NCBI GenBank assembly: GCA_964618565.1
Contig: CAZUBA010000009.1
Span: 1-57,829, forward strand
DNA: 57,829 nt
Direction of reading: 5' to 3'
Origin: STC-113 sp964618565
Lineage (GTDB): Bacteria > Patescibacteriota > Gracilibacteria > BD1-5 > UBA2023
Position 1 is the first letter of the stretch. Every line of letters begins with the position of its first letter. Shown in pieces: positions 39,527-49,231 of this stretch. The notes below the pieces were generated by a model. That model had not been told where the DNA came from. It saw only the letters and a list, made by a program, of their open reading frames with translations, and did not search any database. The translations under genes and the position numbers were made by a program.

Positions 39527-39563
39527 AAAAAACCTGATTTCTTTTTGAAATCAGGTTTTTTAT
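39527..39563. terminator. bidirectional terminator
   Basis: AAAAAACCTGATTTC and GAAATCAGGTTTTTT around a short loop. It ends the minus-strand CDF gene. Confidence 0.88.
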
Positions 39564-39570
39564 GTAATTA

Positions 39571-40467
39571 TTATTTAATGGCCGGAGCATTATCATCTTG
39601 CTCAAGATATTCTGGAAGGAAATATATATTCGTATCTTCTCCTAATTCATTCTTGATATTATTCTTTATTTCTTGAATCGACTCCTGAAGATTCTTGATC
39701 TTCATGTCTCACTCAACCACAACATGGGCTTCAATTTGTTTCACCTTTCATTTCTTTGTTTTCAGGTCATGAAAAGATTTTATATTCGTACAAGTAGAAG
39801 ATTCAAGGATTTTCTGAATGTTTTTGATCTCTTCCTTTGGCAAAGCTTTATCCATAAGCAAATCAAATCCCTCGATTATTATATGAGAGCTGGAATAGAT
39901 CATATATAGAGCGATGAGAATGGAGACTACGGAATCTATTTGCCACACTCAAGTCAATTTAACCAAAACCAGACTCGCCAACACTCATATATTTACATAA
40001 AGATCAGTCTTGTAATGAAGCGCATCAGACTTTAGGACAAGACTTCAAGTCAGATCAGCAATTCTTTTAAGATATCTGACCGTGAAAAATGTCATGATAG
40101 TGACTATGCACATTGTAACAATTCAGATGTAGCTATCATGAAATTCCGTTCTGATGATCAGATGCTGAATCGATTCATAAATTATGAAAATTCACGCTCA
40201 GAAAATGAATCATCATTCAAATATAGCTCAGAATCACTCGACTTTTGAGTGTCAGTAATTATGGCAATCATCAGCTTCTTTATTGGAAGTTTTCACTATG
40301 AAAAGATTGAGTATGCTCACAAAAAGATCTCACAAGCTATCTATTGCGGAAGATATCATTGACATCGATCATAATCCTAATCAGACAATGAATTTGGTCA
40401 AAGTTCAGAAGATGGCAGAAGCTATGGCCCATTTTATAGCCCTAGTTTCCATATGTTCGTTAAGCAT
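39571..40467 (-). CDS. cation diffusion facilitator (CDF) transporter, 298 aa
   Basis: Table 25 ORF from ATG 40467 to TAA 39571-39573. Six hydrophobic segments and CDF motifs: ISSAIDSLGDLFVSILNL in TM2 (D..D metal site), HNYGHSKVEGFGAIFEGG, SLVLKSDALHYKTDLYVNIG in TM5, and a C-terminal cytoplasmic domain with SFHDLKTKKGKVKQIEAHVV. It exports Zn2+, Fe2+ or Mn2+; specificity is not deducible. In-frame TGAs lie in TM glycines. Confidence 0.92.
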
Positions 40468-40633
40468 AATTTTTCTTTAAAGGTATCAGAGGATTATATT
40501 TTTATTCGTGAAAACGCAACTTATATTTTTTAAGTTCGTCTTTGGGCTTCTTGATAATCCATTTCAAAAAATCGTCTTTCTTTAAAACAAATATCTGCTA
40601 TAATCCTTCAAATTTAATTCTTAACAATGATTT

Positions 40634-42247
40634 ATGGCATATCTATTATTCCCTGGAAGGCATCATCTGCTTACGAATTTCCAACAACAGGAGCTTAGTC
40701 TTATAACAGAATGAGATATCTCGACCTTTAAAGATGTTTATTGAAATCCTATAAAATTAAAAGAGCCTATCGATACTATCATATGGGTTATCACTTCCGC
40801 AAATCATTCTAATACACGTCGTAATCCATTGCCTGGATATAGAAGAGAGGCTATGATTGAGGATTTTGCAAGACATGTAGAAGCAGATAGTTTTGTGTAT
40901 CATATCGATGATATTGGGTTTAGTCCAAAATTTCCTCATTATGTACTTAACAAAATTGAAGTTGATAGCTCTTGAAAACACACTCTTACTCCTGAGAATA
41001 CCGTACTTGGCTGCTCAACTCCAGAAGTCATAGATATGTATGAAAAGCTTTGATTTCAGGCTCTGCCTTTTGAACTTGAAGATAAGCAGAACCGTAAATT
41101 CAAAACTGAACTTCCATGGAATATGGTGGAGAATATGATTGATAATTGAAAAGAATGAGAAGATTGGAGAAAAGATCCGAAATATCTGCAAAAAGTATCC
41201 AGAGCAAGCCGCAAGATGTATGATAAATATGGATTTTGAGATTTAGCTATTGAACTCCATAATGATCCATTGCTTGGCGATGATGGGGATATAACAGAAA
41301 CTAGGGATTACAATACATATGTTCGTGCATTTGATGATTGAGCGAAAAGAAAATATGACATAATAAAAAACATTACAAAATCAGGCAGAATAGTTGATAT
41401 TTGATGCTGCACCGGATCGCTTATCCGAGAGCTTACGCTTGATGAAAAATTCAGAGAATCAGATTTTTATTGAATTGAGGTTGCACGCAAGCTCTATAAC
41501 GAATGTCTTCACAGGAAGGCTCAATGACATTTTGCTAATGAAAACGTATTTTTTTATCAACGAAATGTTGCAACGGGAAACATTTTCCCATCCAATACTG
41601 TAGATACATTCACTACTTTTTCTTTAGTACATGAAGTTATGTCATATCAATGAGAGAAGACTCTTGATAAATTCATAGGAATGATCTATGATCAATTGAA
41701 ATTTTGATGAAGATGGATAAATGTGGATGTCGTAGGGCCTAGAAATAAAGATGAAGTTGTATATATGGAACTTAATTCCATTGATTGAAGCAATGAAGAT
41801 CCATTGAGGCAATTTGATAATTCATCTTGAAATGAGCTTAGGCAATATCTGAATTCTTTATCCACATATTCAAGATTTATAAGATTTGCTGCTGATTTCC
41901 GTCATGAAGAAGGTGATATGATAAGCTATGAACTAGAGGAAATATGAGACAAGAATCTCATTAAATTAAAAATGCAAGCGGCTTGTGAATTTTTAAGCAA
42001 AAAAGATTATACTGATAATTGGTATTCTGAGATGCATGAGACTTTCTGTTTCTGGAGCTTTGATGACTGGAAAACATCTCTTGAGAAGCAATGATTCAAA
42101 GTTCTTTGAGATTCTCATGATTTTGCAAATCCATGGATTGTAGAAAACAGATTCGTGGGCAAGGCAGATTTCTTCAGAAAAAATTGAAATGATCTTGAAA
42201 AAATGGAATACCCTGTCACCAACATGGTAATGGTAGTCGAGAAATAA
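40634..42247 (+). CDS. NMN adenylyltransferase-like domain fused to a SAM methyltransferase, 537 aa
   Basis: Table 25 ORF from ATG 40634 to TAA 42245-42247. N-terminal domain (1-175): FPGRHHLLTNFQQQEL in place of the NadM 'GRFqP.H.GH', then IIWVITSANHSNTRRNPLPG and YRREAMIEDF, matching 'GSAq...T..NPF...eR..Mi' of archaeal-type NMNATs. C-terminal class I methyltransferase: IVDIGCCTGSLIREL (about 254), DFYGIEVARKLYNECL, VDTFTTFSLVHEVMSY and FGGRWINVDVVGP. No fusion of these two activities is familiar to me. The HxGH nucleotidyltransferase motif is degenerate. It lies near the NAD genes. Confidence 0.75.
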
Positions 42248-42249
42248 TT

Positions 42250-42284
42250 AAATAAGCTGCATTAGATAATGCGGCTTATTTTTA
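42250..42284 (+). terminator. terminator of the fusion gene
   Basis: AATAAGCTGCATTA, a GA-rich loop, ATGCGGCTTATTTTTAT. It also overlaps the stop of the converging gene. Confidence 0.82.
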
Positions 42285-42884
42285 TCTCCATCAATTTACA
42301 GTGCCATCTACATTTATAATCGGCATCGCAGTGTTTGCAAAATGCTGTATTGTTCTAATCAACACAGAAGAATCGACTGTCATATAGCTATTTGTCCGAT
42401 TATTCCATGCCCGATATGTTCAATTATCTGAAGGCGAAACTTTAATTACTGCTTGAGCTCAATTCCACAAATAAGTTATATTTATGCTAACAGGCTGATT
42501 TTTGAAAACATTGGATATGCTTCTATAGATTGTTGATTGCATTGTTGATACTATATCCTGATTATTTGTAGTTATTTTTATAATCGTTCAATCTCACAGG
42601 CTAGTCACTTTTTTATAGAATTCTGATATCGGAAAGTTATCGTATCATCTATTGTAGCAATTCATATTGTAAGGGAATCTGGATCTGCAATAATCAGGAT
42701 AAGGATATGGATAAGGAATAGAAGGATCAGGATTTGGCGGGTAGACTGGGCGACGATATTTCAAGGTATTCCTATTGTAATTATCTTGATAATTTTCTGG
42801 ATTATCAAATCCAAAAGCAAAAAGTTGATCAAAAAAGCTTACCAATATTAATATAATTCAAGTCAGAAGAAAAGATTTTTTCAT
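42282..42884 (-). CDS. secreted proline/tyrosine-rich protein, 200 aa (table 25)
   Basis: ATG 42884 to TAA 42282-42284. Signal peptide (MKKSFLLTGIILILVSFFDQ), then a PNPDPSIPYPYPYPDYC stretch with four Cys (CRSRF, MNCYN) and a beta-rich domain with TIIKITTNNQDIVSTMQST. Function unknown; a cell-surface or cell-wall-associated role is likely. Confidence 0.72.
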
Positions 42885-43103
42885 ATTGGAATATTAATGA
42901 TTATTTATAATTTTATTATATGCAAAATTATATATTCCAGTTATTCATTATGTGATTTTTTTGAAAAGTTAGGGTGTTTTTTGATAAAGTTTTCCTTTGA
43001 TAATAGTCCTTGCGCTTAAAATAATAATTGACAATTGGCTTATTCCAATTACTATCCAAAACACAAACATAAATAAAATTGATTGGAAAGGGAGGAAATG
43101 AAC

Positions 43104-43622
43104 ATGGAGACTATTTTTTTTATCGGGGTGTTTCTTTTGCTGCTTGGGGCTGTCTACTACGTAATCTGTAGCTACTTCTACAAGATATCCCAAAGATTAC
43201 AGAAAAGAGGCGGAAAAAGCTACAAGAAGTGGGAGTTGTTCATACCGATATACAACATGATTCTGCTATTGGAAATGGCCGACTTCCCCAAGGCGTACAT
43301 GCTTTTGTTCTTCTTTGGGGGTGTCATGCTGAAATTCTGCGGTGACGGCCTTGATTATCCGTCCAGTGCCGTGAAACTTATCTCGGCCCTGACTGTGTTG
43401 ACGATAGTCTTGCTTACGACACTCATTCAATACAAGAGTGTCATGAGAATTGCTGAAAAGCTCAAAGAAAATCTCAGCACGATCAGGACGTATACCTTGA
43501 TTTGGCTGGTCGGCGGGTTTTTGTCGGAATTCTTCGAGCTATTCGGACTGGTGGCTCTCATCTTCTTCTTCGTGCTCCTCAGCACGCTGAGCAAGGAAAA
43601 GGAGTTCACCTTCGACACCTGA
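43104..43622 (+). CDS. DUF5684-like membrane protein, 172 aa, standard code
   Basis: Start set at ATG 43104, eight bases after GGGAGG. TGA stop 43620-43622. Four hydrophobic segments and the loop KKWELFIPIYNMILLLEMA, which resembles DUF5684 ('W..liPiYN'). No in-frame TGA. Reading the TGA as Gly would carry the frame through the terminator and far into the opposite-strand neighbour, so TGA is a stop. Promoter TTGACA near 43028. Confidence 0.75.
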   Translation: METIFFIGVFLLLLGAVYYVICSYFYKISQRLQKRGGKSYKKWELFIPIYNMILLLEMADFPKAYMLLFFFGGVMLKFCGDGLDYPSSAVKLISALTVLTIVLLTTLIQYKSVMRIAEKLKENLSTIRTYTLIWLVGGFLSEFFELFGLVALIFFFVLLSTLSKEKEFTFDT

Positions 43623-43647
43623 CCCCCGTTAACCATTTTCATAAGAA

Positions 43648-43675
43648 AAACCCCCGCTTGAAGCGGGGCTTTTTT
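43648..43675 (+). terminator. intrinsic terminator
   Basis: AAAAACCCCCGCTT and AAGCGGGGCTTTTTT. Lies 25 bases after the TGA stop. Confidence 0.88.
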
Positions 43676-43760
43676 GTTGTTGCCTTGACTCAGTAAAAAA
43701 TATTACAAGCTACGGACAATCTATTTTTTTGTTTTGACTTTCCTCCCTTGCCATTTGGTG

Positions 43761-44372
43761 CTAGGAAACAATGGGAATGTCGATTCCGCCACGCCTGAGG
43801 TTTTCTGCGGTGTTGTAGTTTATGATTATGGCATGAACAGGGAAATCTTCACGTTGGAAACCTACGACCAATCCATTGCGATCAGATGAGCCCATGGCAT
43901 CCGAGAGGGCTATGCCTTGAATTTTTCTAGGGAGTCTGATGTCAGCGCCTTCTGCAGGAGCATCGTGGCCCAGATTGAGCGGAGCAGCGAATGCCTTTTC
44001 CTTGTAGAGGCCGATTTCTATCACTCCGATATTTTCAGGCTTCGGAATAGAGAATCGGTTCAGGTAAGCTCCCGGAGTGTCAGCAAACATGAAAGAAGCT
44101 ATTTCCTCATTGTTTATGCGCCAACCCCGAATATCTGCATTTCCAAGGGCCGATATGATGTAGCCCCCTTCGTCAAATATTGTGGGCTGTCCGGTAACTA
44201 TGGACAGCCCGTCAATGCTTATGACAGCAAGGATCCTCATTGCGGAGCTGTTGAAAACCCTTATTCCGAATTCTGTCTTTTCCTCAGCTGCAACGAAGTT
44301 TCTCCTTTTGTGGCTGTAGATGTTCATTGGCTTGCCGTTTGCGATGATTTCCACTTTCAATTGGCTTTTCAT
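43761..44372 (-). CDS. hypothetical beta-rich protein, 203 aa, standard-code island
   Basis: ATG 44372 with GTGAGGG upstream; TAG stop 43761-43763. No signal peptide. Pattern RVFNSSAMRILAVISIDGLS, GGYIISALGNADIRGWRINN, EIASFMFADTPGAYLNRFS and NIGVIEIGLYKEKAFA resembles an uncharacterised soluble family seen in other bacteria ('vDGLsv..G', 'RGWR', 'iGvI'). All glycines are GGN, GC is higher than the neighbours, and no TGA occurs. Function unknown. Confidence 0.72.
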   Translation of the reverse strand: MKSQLKVEIIANGKPMNIYSHKRRNFVAAEEKTEFGIRVFNSSAMRILAVISIDGLSIVTGQPTIFDEGGYIISALGNADIRGWRINNEEIASFMFADTPGAYLNRFSIPKPENIGVIEIGLYKEKAFAAPLNLGHDAPAEGADIRLPRKIQGIALSDAMGSSDRNGLVVGFQREDFPVHAIIINYNTAENLRRGGIDIPIVS

Positions 44373-44510
44373 GGTGGTGTTCCCTCACTTTGTTTTTATT
44401 TTATTGCTTATAAAAGCGTACGATATGATAATAATATTTTTATATTGTCAATAGATATTCAAAATAGCCTGCAACAATCGGAATTATTGTATCTTTAATC
44501 ATAAATAGAT

Positions 44511-44606
44511 TTGACAACTTCATAAAAAAATATATAGATAACAGTAGTTACAGAAAAATTCTTGCCAACCTACATATTCTTCAAAGACCCGCATGTGCGG
44601 GTTTTC
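44511..44606 (+). promoter_or_regulatory. promoter and terminator-like leader hairpin before the ABC transporter
   Basis: TTGACA 44511-44516, a 16-base spacer and TATAGA 44533-44538, then about 40 bases later a strong hairpin AAAGACCCGC, ATGT, GCGGGTTTTCT (44580-44606), 41 bases before the ATG. It would terminate a roughly 65-base RNA, so this could be an attenuator or a small RNA gene. Confidence 0.55.
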
Positions 44607-44646
44607 TGACCTTAAAAATACTATTTTATCCTTAATGTAAAACGCC

Positions 44647-46536
44647 ATGTACAAAAACTTAGAATATCTTTTTATTTTCGCTAAAAAATTCAAGCTATAC
44701 TGGATTCTTCTTATCATTGTCACAACACTTCAGAGTATAATTTTGGTCTGAATTCCATATTTGGCAAAATTGGAGATAGATCAGCTAGCGAACAGGCATG
44801 ATTATCTGTATTTTCTGAAAAATTCACCCTTCAATATATTCCTTCTGATAGTTTTTGTTGTGCTGATTGCAAATTTCTTTAACCAGATAATCTCACTGAT
44901 AGGAACTTCGCTTAAGGATTACTATTGAAAGCGGCTTGAGATGACATTTAAAAATGATCTCTACCAAAGAATGAGAAATATCAAACCCTGATTTTTCTTA
45001 AGCAAAAGAAATTCTTTTTTCTTTCAAGAATTCAGAGAATTAAGCAATATAATAGATAGGGCTATGACATTTTTAATTGATTTTTTCAGAGCAACTCTGG
45101 AATCTATTTGAATATTCCTAGTTTTCACTTTTATAGATTATAAGATTTGATTGGCTCTTGTGGCAATTGCACTCTTGACTTGGTTCATAGAAAGAAAAAG
45201 AAGGGTGCTTCAGGAGCATGTGAATATGAATGACAAATTTGAAATACAAAGAAAATTATGGAAATCAGAAAATGAACTGATTCACAATAGGCATCTTTTG
45301 CAGATTTCAGGATGAATTGATTTTGTGGAGAAATATATCAATGATGTTTTTGAAGAAAGTTTCAGTAAAAACTTCATATATATGAAAAATGATATCAAAT
45401 ATAATTTTTTAACGATTTTTTCCAATCATCTTCTGACGACTTTTATAAAGATCGTAGTCTGATACTCAATATTCAATTATAGTTCAAGCATCGGTCTCAT
45501 GAGCATGACCATCATGTATGTCTGAAATATAAACAGCATAGTTTACAGATTCATGCAGATGTATTTAAGCTGATATCTCACCCTGAAAACAAGCCTGCAA
45601 AAGATCTGAATAATTTTTGAACTGACTTGAAAGAATGATAAAGAGAAAAAAGATATTGAAGATTTCGATAAAATCTTAATAAATAACTTAAAATTCAGAT
45701 ATCCTTCAGTAAGCAAAGAGGAGCTAAAGATCTATGATATAATGAATGAAAAATTAATAAGATTGTGAGATAGCAGCAATGAATGGATTCAGAGAGATCT
45801 GCATTTCATAAAAGAAGCCATTGAAGAATCAAAAAAACCTAACCCCTATATCCTCAAATGAATTGACTTGCAATTTGAAAAATGAAAGATTTATGGAATT
45901 GTCTGAAGGAATTGAGTCTGAAAAACTACGCTTATTAACCTCATCATGTGATTTTTCGATGAATTCGAATGAGGAATCTCGTATGCAAATACAGATATAA
46001 AAACTATTGAAAACAGTTTTTTTGATTCATGCATATCATATGTAAGCCAAGCGCCATACCTGATGGAAAACTTTACAGTGAAAGAAAATCTTCTTTTATG
46101 AGTAAAAAAAGAATTAAGCGATGAAATGCTTTATTCTTATCTTGATAAATTCTCGCTTGAGAAAAAAATAAGATCACTCAGAAAATGACTGAATGCAGAA
46201 GTGTGATTCGATACTGAATTCTCTTGATGACAAAGGCAGCTACTAGCTCTTTTAAGAGCTATTCTGCAAGATAAGAAAATCATAATATTCGATGAATGAA
46301 CAAATCAACTTGATGCAGAAAATGAGCTTCTGGTAATGAAAGAACTTCTAAAGAACAAAAAAGATAAAATAATCATTTTCATCACTCACAGGATGACAAC
46401 CATCAAAAAAGCCGATCTCATATATTGCATAGACGACGGAATGATAGGGGACTGCTGAACCCATGAGGAGCTACTGCAGAGAGAATCCGTTTATAAGAAT
46501 TTTTGGGAGAATCAAGTAGAGAGGGGTTTTGAGTAA
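44647..46536 (+). CDS. ABC exporter, fused membrane and ATPase domains, 629 aa
   Basis: Table 25 ORF from ATG 44647 to TAA 46534-46536. Half-transporter: six membrane segments in residues 1-320, then an ATPase domain with Walker A IVGRNGVGKTTLINL (about 420), Q-loop YVSQAPYL, signature FSGGQRQLLALLRA, Walker B IIIFDEGTNQLD and H-loop FITHRMTTIKKAD. Four of the Walker A and signature glycines are TGA. Walker B Asp is followed by EG rather than EA/EP. Substrate not deducible. Confidence 0.94.
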
Positions 46537-46723
46537 GATGCATTAAATTTGTCTTGATAAAGTATCATAATTCCGCAATGCATTAGAAGGGTAGGGTTAA
46601 TAAAATGAATCATTATCCACTTTTCATATTTTTAAATCGCATTGAAAGCGGGGCGAATTCATTATTGCCAATCGTTTCAATCTGATAGCTCCAGAAATAT
46701 AATTGATCATAAGAATTTTTAGG
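46537..46723. other. gene-free stretch
   Basis: No gene or strong signal was found between the ABC transporter stop and the 46724 mini-ORF. Two short GATGCATTA/AATGCATTA repeats occur at about 46538 and 46579. Confidence 0.5.
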
Positions 46724-46804
46724 ATGCCAAAAGCCAAGTGAGCTTCAAGATTTGTCGCTTCGGGAATAGGAGGAAGATCGGATGATGTCATAAGGCCGGC
46801 ATAA
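46724..46804 (+). CDS. possible 26-residue ORF (table 25)
   Basis: ATG 46724 to TAA 46802-46804, MPKAKGASRF then VASGIGGRSDDVIRPA, with one TGA. The composition is unusually small-residue and basic for this AT-rich region, and it is followed by a long hairpin. No homology is known. It could be a small peptide gene or chance. Confidence 0.3.
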
Positions 46805-46825
46805 GGATTAATCCATAACTACAGC

Positions 46826-46865
46826 AAGCAAAGAAAGAACGTAATTTTACGCTCTTTCTTTGCTT
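46826..46865. terminator. long hairpin, probable bidirectional terminator
   Basis: AAGCAAAGAAAGAACGTAA and TTACGCTCTTTCTTTGCTT, 19-base arms with one mismatch. It sits between the end of the minus-strand 49002 gene and the mini-ORF. Confidence 0.7.
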
Positions 46866-46893
46866 AAGATTTATTTGATTTATATATAACAGA

Positions 46894-49002
46894 TTAATTG
46901 AACTTAGTGAAAAAGACGTCTGTACCTCAATTGACTTCTCTTATATCGCTTCATCCATCGGTATCAAAATTTGTCGTTCATAAAAAATATCAAACCAAAA
47001 AGATATCATTGTTCGGGGTTGCTGCAATTCAATATCAATTATCACTGCTAGGCGATCACATGGTCTTTGTCCATCAATAGCTTCCGTTCGAATTTATCTT
47101 TGTCAGGAATATGTCCGAACTTCATCCATTGCTTTCCCTTATATCAGATCAGCCATCGGTATTGAAGTTCACGGGCCCTTTATAGTTTCAAGTCACAAAA
47201 ACATTTCCGTTCACATCAGTCTCTATTCCATATGAATTGTCAGCAGAGGCTCATCATACTGTCTTTGTCCATCAATAGCTTCCGTTCGAATTTATCTTCA
47301 TGATGAAAGCATCTTCACTTCATCAATCGCTCGTCTTAATATCAGATCAGCCATCAGTATTGAAGTTCACAGATCACTTGAAATTTCAGTCTATAAGGAT
47401 GTTTCCGTTCGAATCAGCTTTCAATTCTCTTCAAGTATCATCAGAGGCTCATCATACCGTCTTTGTCCATCAATAGGATCAATTCGAATTTAACTTTGTG
47501 ATGAAGATATCGGAAGTGGTTCAGACCACACTTGACTTAATATCAGATCATCCATCGGTATTGAAGTTCGCAGTTCACTTGAAATGTCAAGTCACGAAGA
47601 TATTTCCAGCCGCATCTATATCCATTCAATTTCAAGAATCACCAGAAGTTCATCACATGGTCTTAGTCCATCAATAGCTCCAGTTCGAATTTATCTTTGT
47701 GATGAAGATATCGGAGTTGGTTCAGCCACTGCTTGTTTTAACATCAGATCATCCATCGGTATTGAAGTTCGCAGTTCAGCTGAAGTTTCATGTAATATAG
47801 ATATTGCCATCATTATCTATAGCCAAGGAGTTTCCAGTATCCCAGTTTAATCATCAGAATGTCTTGGTTCATCCGTAGCTCCAATCGGAATTGATCCTCG
47901 TAACGAAGATATCCGACCCAGTTGATCAGCTGCTTGTCTTGCTGTCGCCTGATCAGAAATCCACAGTTCAGTTGAAATATCAAGTGACATAAATATTATC
48001 GCTATTGTCAGTTGCAACTGAAAATCAATATGTATTTTGTCATAACATCGTCTTTGTGCGGATATAGCTTCAGTCAGGACCATATTTTGATATGAATGTA
48101 CCGATTCACCACCCTAATTTGCTATCAACTCATGCTTCAGGATTGAAATCGACCGTATTCTGATAAGTTCATACTACAATAATATTTCATACTGAGTCCG
48201 TAGTTATCGCCAATCCAGAATCATTCGCGGTTCATCCAAGAGTCTTGGTCCATTTATATGAGACATTACCAGTTGTGGGCACGGGATTGATGGGCGTTGT
48301 AAATCATATCAGATTGCTTATTGTAACTGGAACGGATGTTGAATCGCTCTTAACTGCAACCATTCATGTGTTTACGGTGGGATCTAAGATCACAAATCCT
48401 GTTGAAGATCCCTGAAGGGCGACAATGTCTTGTAGGGGAGTATATACCGTGGCTCAAGTTGATCCTCAGGTTCATATCGATTTTGATAAGACTATTCACA
48501 TTTCATCTCACTTCTCGTATGGATATCTGCTAGCATAGTCAAATGAGAAGGTTTTATCAATGTTGCCAAAAGGGTTATAATTGAAAGCAATATTGTTATT
48601 TTCCAGAAAAGCAAGCAGTTGATACTTATTTTGAACAGTGTTCGTTGAATAAGTGTAATAAGTCTTATCTAGAGGATCTTTTCAGCCGTCTGCTGAGAAT
48701 CTTATTATATTAAGGGTGCTTGACCCTGCTTCTCATTGATATCATATCAAGGTTCCTGTTGTGGAGGATATCTTGACGTTCTTGTCTGGCAAAGAATATT
48801 TTCATCCTATTGTCTGGTTCACTCATAATCATTTTGCAATATTGCCCATATCGGCCATTCTAGTGGAATCGCGGGCAGTAGACGATTGATTGCCAAATGA
48901 TAAGAATGCTATTGTTGCAAGTATTGCCAAGATGACTATCACTACAATCAGCTCAACGAGAGTGAATCATAAGCTTATGCCATTTATTTTTGTTTTATGC
49001 AT
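46894..49002 (-). CDS. type IV prepilin-like protein with SBBP beta-propeller repeats, 702 aa
   Basis: Table 25 ORF from ATG 49002 to TAA 46894-46896. Leader MHKTKINGISLG, then FTLVELIVV helix and STARDSTRMADMGNIAKGLG. The pilin body has GKDPLDKTYYTYSTNTV. A linker with YPYEKGDEMGIV and YTPLQDIVALQ is shared with two other pilins here. The C-terminal half has about six repeats of 50-60 residues with motifs such as WTKTMGG, GNIFVTG, FNTDGGSDIK and DIFITKLNSNGSY, i.e. SBBP-type propeller blades. Predicted surface adhesin on a pilin-like stem. Confidence 0.88.
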
Positions 49003-49084
49003 GCTTTATAAAATTAATAATAAAAAAATTAACTAATTTTTAATAAATCAGTTAAGCATTTATGTTAATATGTTGAACGTAGCA

Positions 49085-49090
49085 ATTATA
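49085..49090 (-). promoter_or_regulatory. conserved pilin promoter, -10 element
   Basis: Minus-strand TATAAT followed by TGCTACGTTC. The 54589 and 57625 pilins have TATACT followed by a similar ACGTTC/ATGTTC block, so a shared promoter is likely. Confidence 0.5.
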
Positions 49091-49175
49091 ACCTATTATT
49101 TAATAATAAAAAATTTTTTTGGATAAATCTTTAAATTAAGTTCAAGAAGTAGAATGTATCTTTAATAAATATAAA

Positions 49176-49207
49176 ATCCCAATTAAATTTAATTGGGATT
49201 TTATCAA
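49176..49207. terminator. bidirectional terminator
   Basis: AAAATCCCAATTAA and TTAATTGGGATTTTAT. Ends the minus-strand gene 51319-49232. Confidence 0.85.
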
Positions 49208-49231
49208 TATTTATCATTAATCAAAAAACAC

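Noticed and set aside
46900..48100. Regularly spaced repeats of about 150-180 bases, considered as a CRISPR or satellite array
   Set aside because: They translate on the minus strand into SBBP-type protein repeats in one continuous table 25 frame, and the units vary in sequence.
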